Below are positions 50,467 to 50,803 of a stretch of DNA of 50,803 bases, piece after piece. The notes under the pieces were generated by a model, which had not been told where the DNA came from, ran no database searches, and saw only the letters and a program-made list of their open reading frames with translations. Positions within the stretch are counted from its first letter, which is position 1, and the number at the start of each line of letters is the position of its first letter. The DNA is taken from positions 1 through 50,803 of the forward strand of contig UROG01000013.1 in NCBI GenBank assembly GCA_900549485.1, in the 5' to 3' direction. A program made the position numbers and the translations under genes. The DNA comes from an uncultured Eubacteriales bacterium (GTDB taxonomy: Bacteria; Bacillota; Clostridia; Oscillospirales; Oscillospiraceae).

Positions 50467-50571
50467 TTATTTCAGGCAAGCGCAGACCGCGCCGCATTCC
50501 AGCGGAAGCGCGGCTTTTTCGGGCTTTCCCGTCCTCGGCCTGCCAATGCTGGACATATTATATTCTTTCAT
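50467..50571 (-). CDS. candidate 34-residue Cys-rich peptide upstream of copA
   Basis: An open reading beginning MKEYNMSSIGRPRTGK and ending LECGAVCACLK, with its stop 17 nt before the copA start. The CxxxCxC end could bind copper. Against it, the ribosome site GAGGG is only one base from the ATG, and the copA promoter's -10 box overlaps its fifth codon. Treat it as a possible leader peptide or small metal-binding protein. Confidence 0.35.
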   Translation of the reverse strand: MKEYNMSSIGRPRTGKPEKAALPLECGAVCACLK

Positions 50572-50585
50572 GCCCTCAAGGTCAA
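50557..50585 (-). promoter_or_regulatory. predicted promoter of copA
   Basis: On the minus strand: TTGACC (50,585-50,580), 17-nt spacer, perfect TATAAT (50,562-50,557). Confidence 0.65.
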
Positions 50586-50614
50586 TAACCGTTGGAAATA
50601 CTTAACAAATCCGC

Positions 50615-50646
50615 AAAAAACTCCTTCCCGGAAAGCCGGAAAGGAG
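50615..50646 (-). terminator. terminator of a leftward gene lying beyond the window
   Basis: On the minus strand: CTCCTTTCCGG/CCGGGAAGGAG with one mismatch and a CTTT loop, then TTTTTT. It implies that a gene to the right ends here. Confidence 0.75.
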
Positions 50647-50651
50647 CTTTT

Positions 50652-50751
50652 GAGACTGTCAAAGAAGCAAGCTTCTTTGACAAAAAGGGGCTGCACAGCG
50701 CTCTGTGCCTCGGTTGTCCGCCGCAGGCGAACAATTCGACACTCGCTACGT
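50652..50751 (+). repeat. dispersed TGTCAAA element, copy 10 (type B)
   Basis: GACTGTCAAAGAAG/CTTCTTTGACA hairpin (50,656-50,682), then the type B body matching 1585-1660 up to CAATTCGACACTCGCT. Read leftward it again lies between an upstream gene and its terminator stem. Confidence 0.7.
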
Positions 50752-50803
50752 GACGGTCTGACGGGGAACGGATACACACCGCATTTCATCGGAACTGTCA
50801 GGC

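Overview
The window looks like chromosome from a strictly anaerobic, Gram-positive Clostridia-type bacterium (Oscillospiraceae/Ruminococcaceae-like by gene content). Evidence includes strong AGGAGG-type ribosome sites, TTGACA/TATAAT promoters, a class III (oxygen-sensitive) ribonucleotide reductase with NrdR boxes, a PxTG sortase-type surface protein, a sporulation-type D,D-carboxypeptidase family member, and a zinc-ribbon/DUF5685/J-protein trio. I saw no rRNA, tRNA, CRISPR array or intact transposase gene.

Layout. 0.2-15.99 kb is mostly housekeeping: folC, a DUF255 thioredoxin-fold protein, a PLP aminotransferase, a MarR-like regulator followed by an ABC sugar-type importer (binding protein and two permeases, no ATPase) and a Cys/Met-metabolism PLP enzyme, an acyltransferase-3 membrane protein, pepD, pgi and a DacF-type carboxypeptidase. 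16-31 kb holds an AI-2E-family exporter, an ABC-F ATPase, the zinc-ribbon/DUF5685/DnaJ-like trio, an orphan propeller-plus-binding-protein lipoprotein, plsY, guaB, ogg, and rfbA-rfbB with a GT-C-like membrane protein. 31.8-37.3 kb holds a bacterial-Ig surface protein, an RluA pseudouridine synthase, two small unknown proteins, and a ZIP metal transporter flanked by two broken regulator genes.

The standout is 37.69-44.0 kb, which I read as an undescribed RiPP (ribosomally made, modified peptide) locus. Its order is radical SAM A, helper A, NPPF methyltransferase, precursor 1, precursor 2, radical SAM B, helper B (PqqD-like plus GNAT-like), HD hydrolase. Precursor 1 ends in eight six-residue units, each starting Asn-x-Asn. 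Its 16 repeat-region Asn residues all fall on even positions and most recur every six residues. That NX5N spacing is the hallmark of the polytheonamide/aeronamide beta-helical pore peptides, whose Asn side chains are N-methylated and whose residues are epimerised by a radical SAM enzyme. Here the leader is a short GG-type leader rather than a nitrile-hydratase-like one, so this would be a distinct architecture. No export or leader-protease gene is in the window. The chemistry is inference; the repeats and gene set are visible.

44.3-47.6 kb carries nrdG and an nrdD fused to a thioredoxin-like CPNC domain behind two NrdR boxes. 47.9-50.6 kb carries a copper P-type ATPase whose C-terminal CopZ-like domain has its own in-frame start and ribosome site.

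About ten copies of a short inverted-repeat element (ends TGTCAAA/TTTGACA, up to about 200 bp) lie in the intergenic gaps, nearly always between a stop codon and its terminator hairpin. In two places the terminator stem itself is duplicated on both sides of the element. Start codons were chosen by ribosome-site position; family names rest on motifs I can read, not on database searches.
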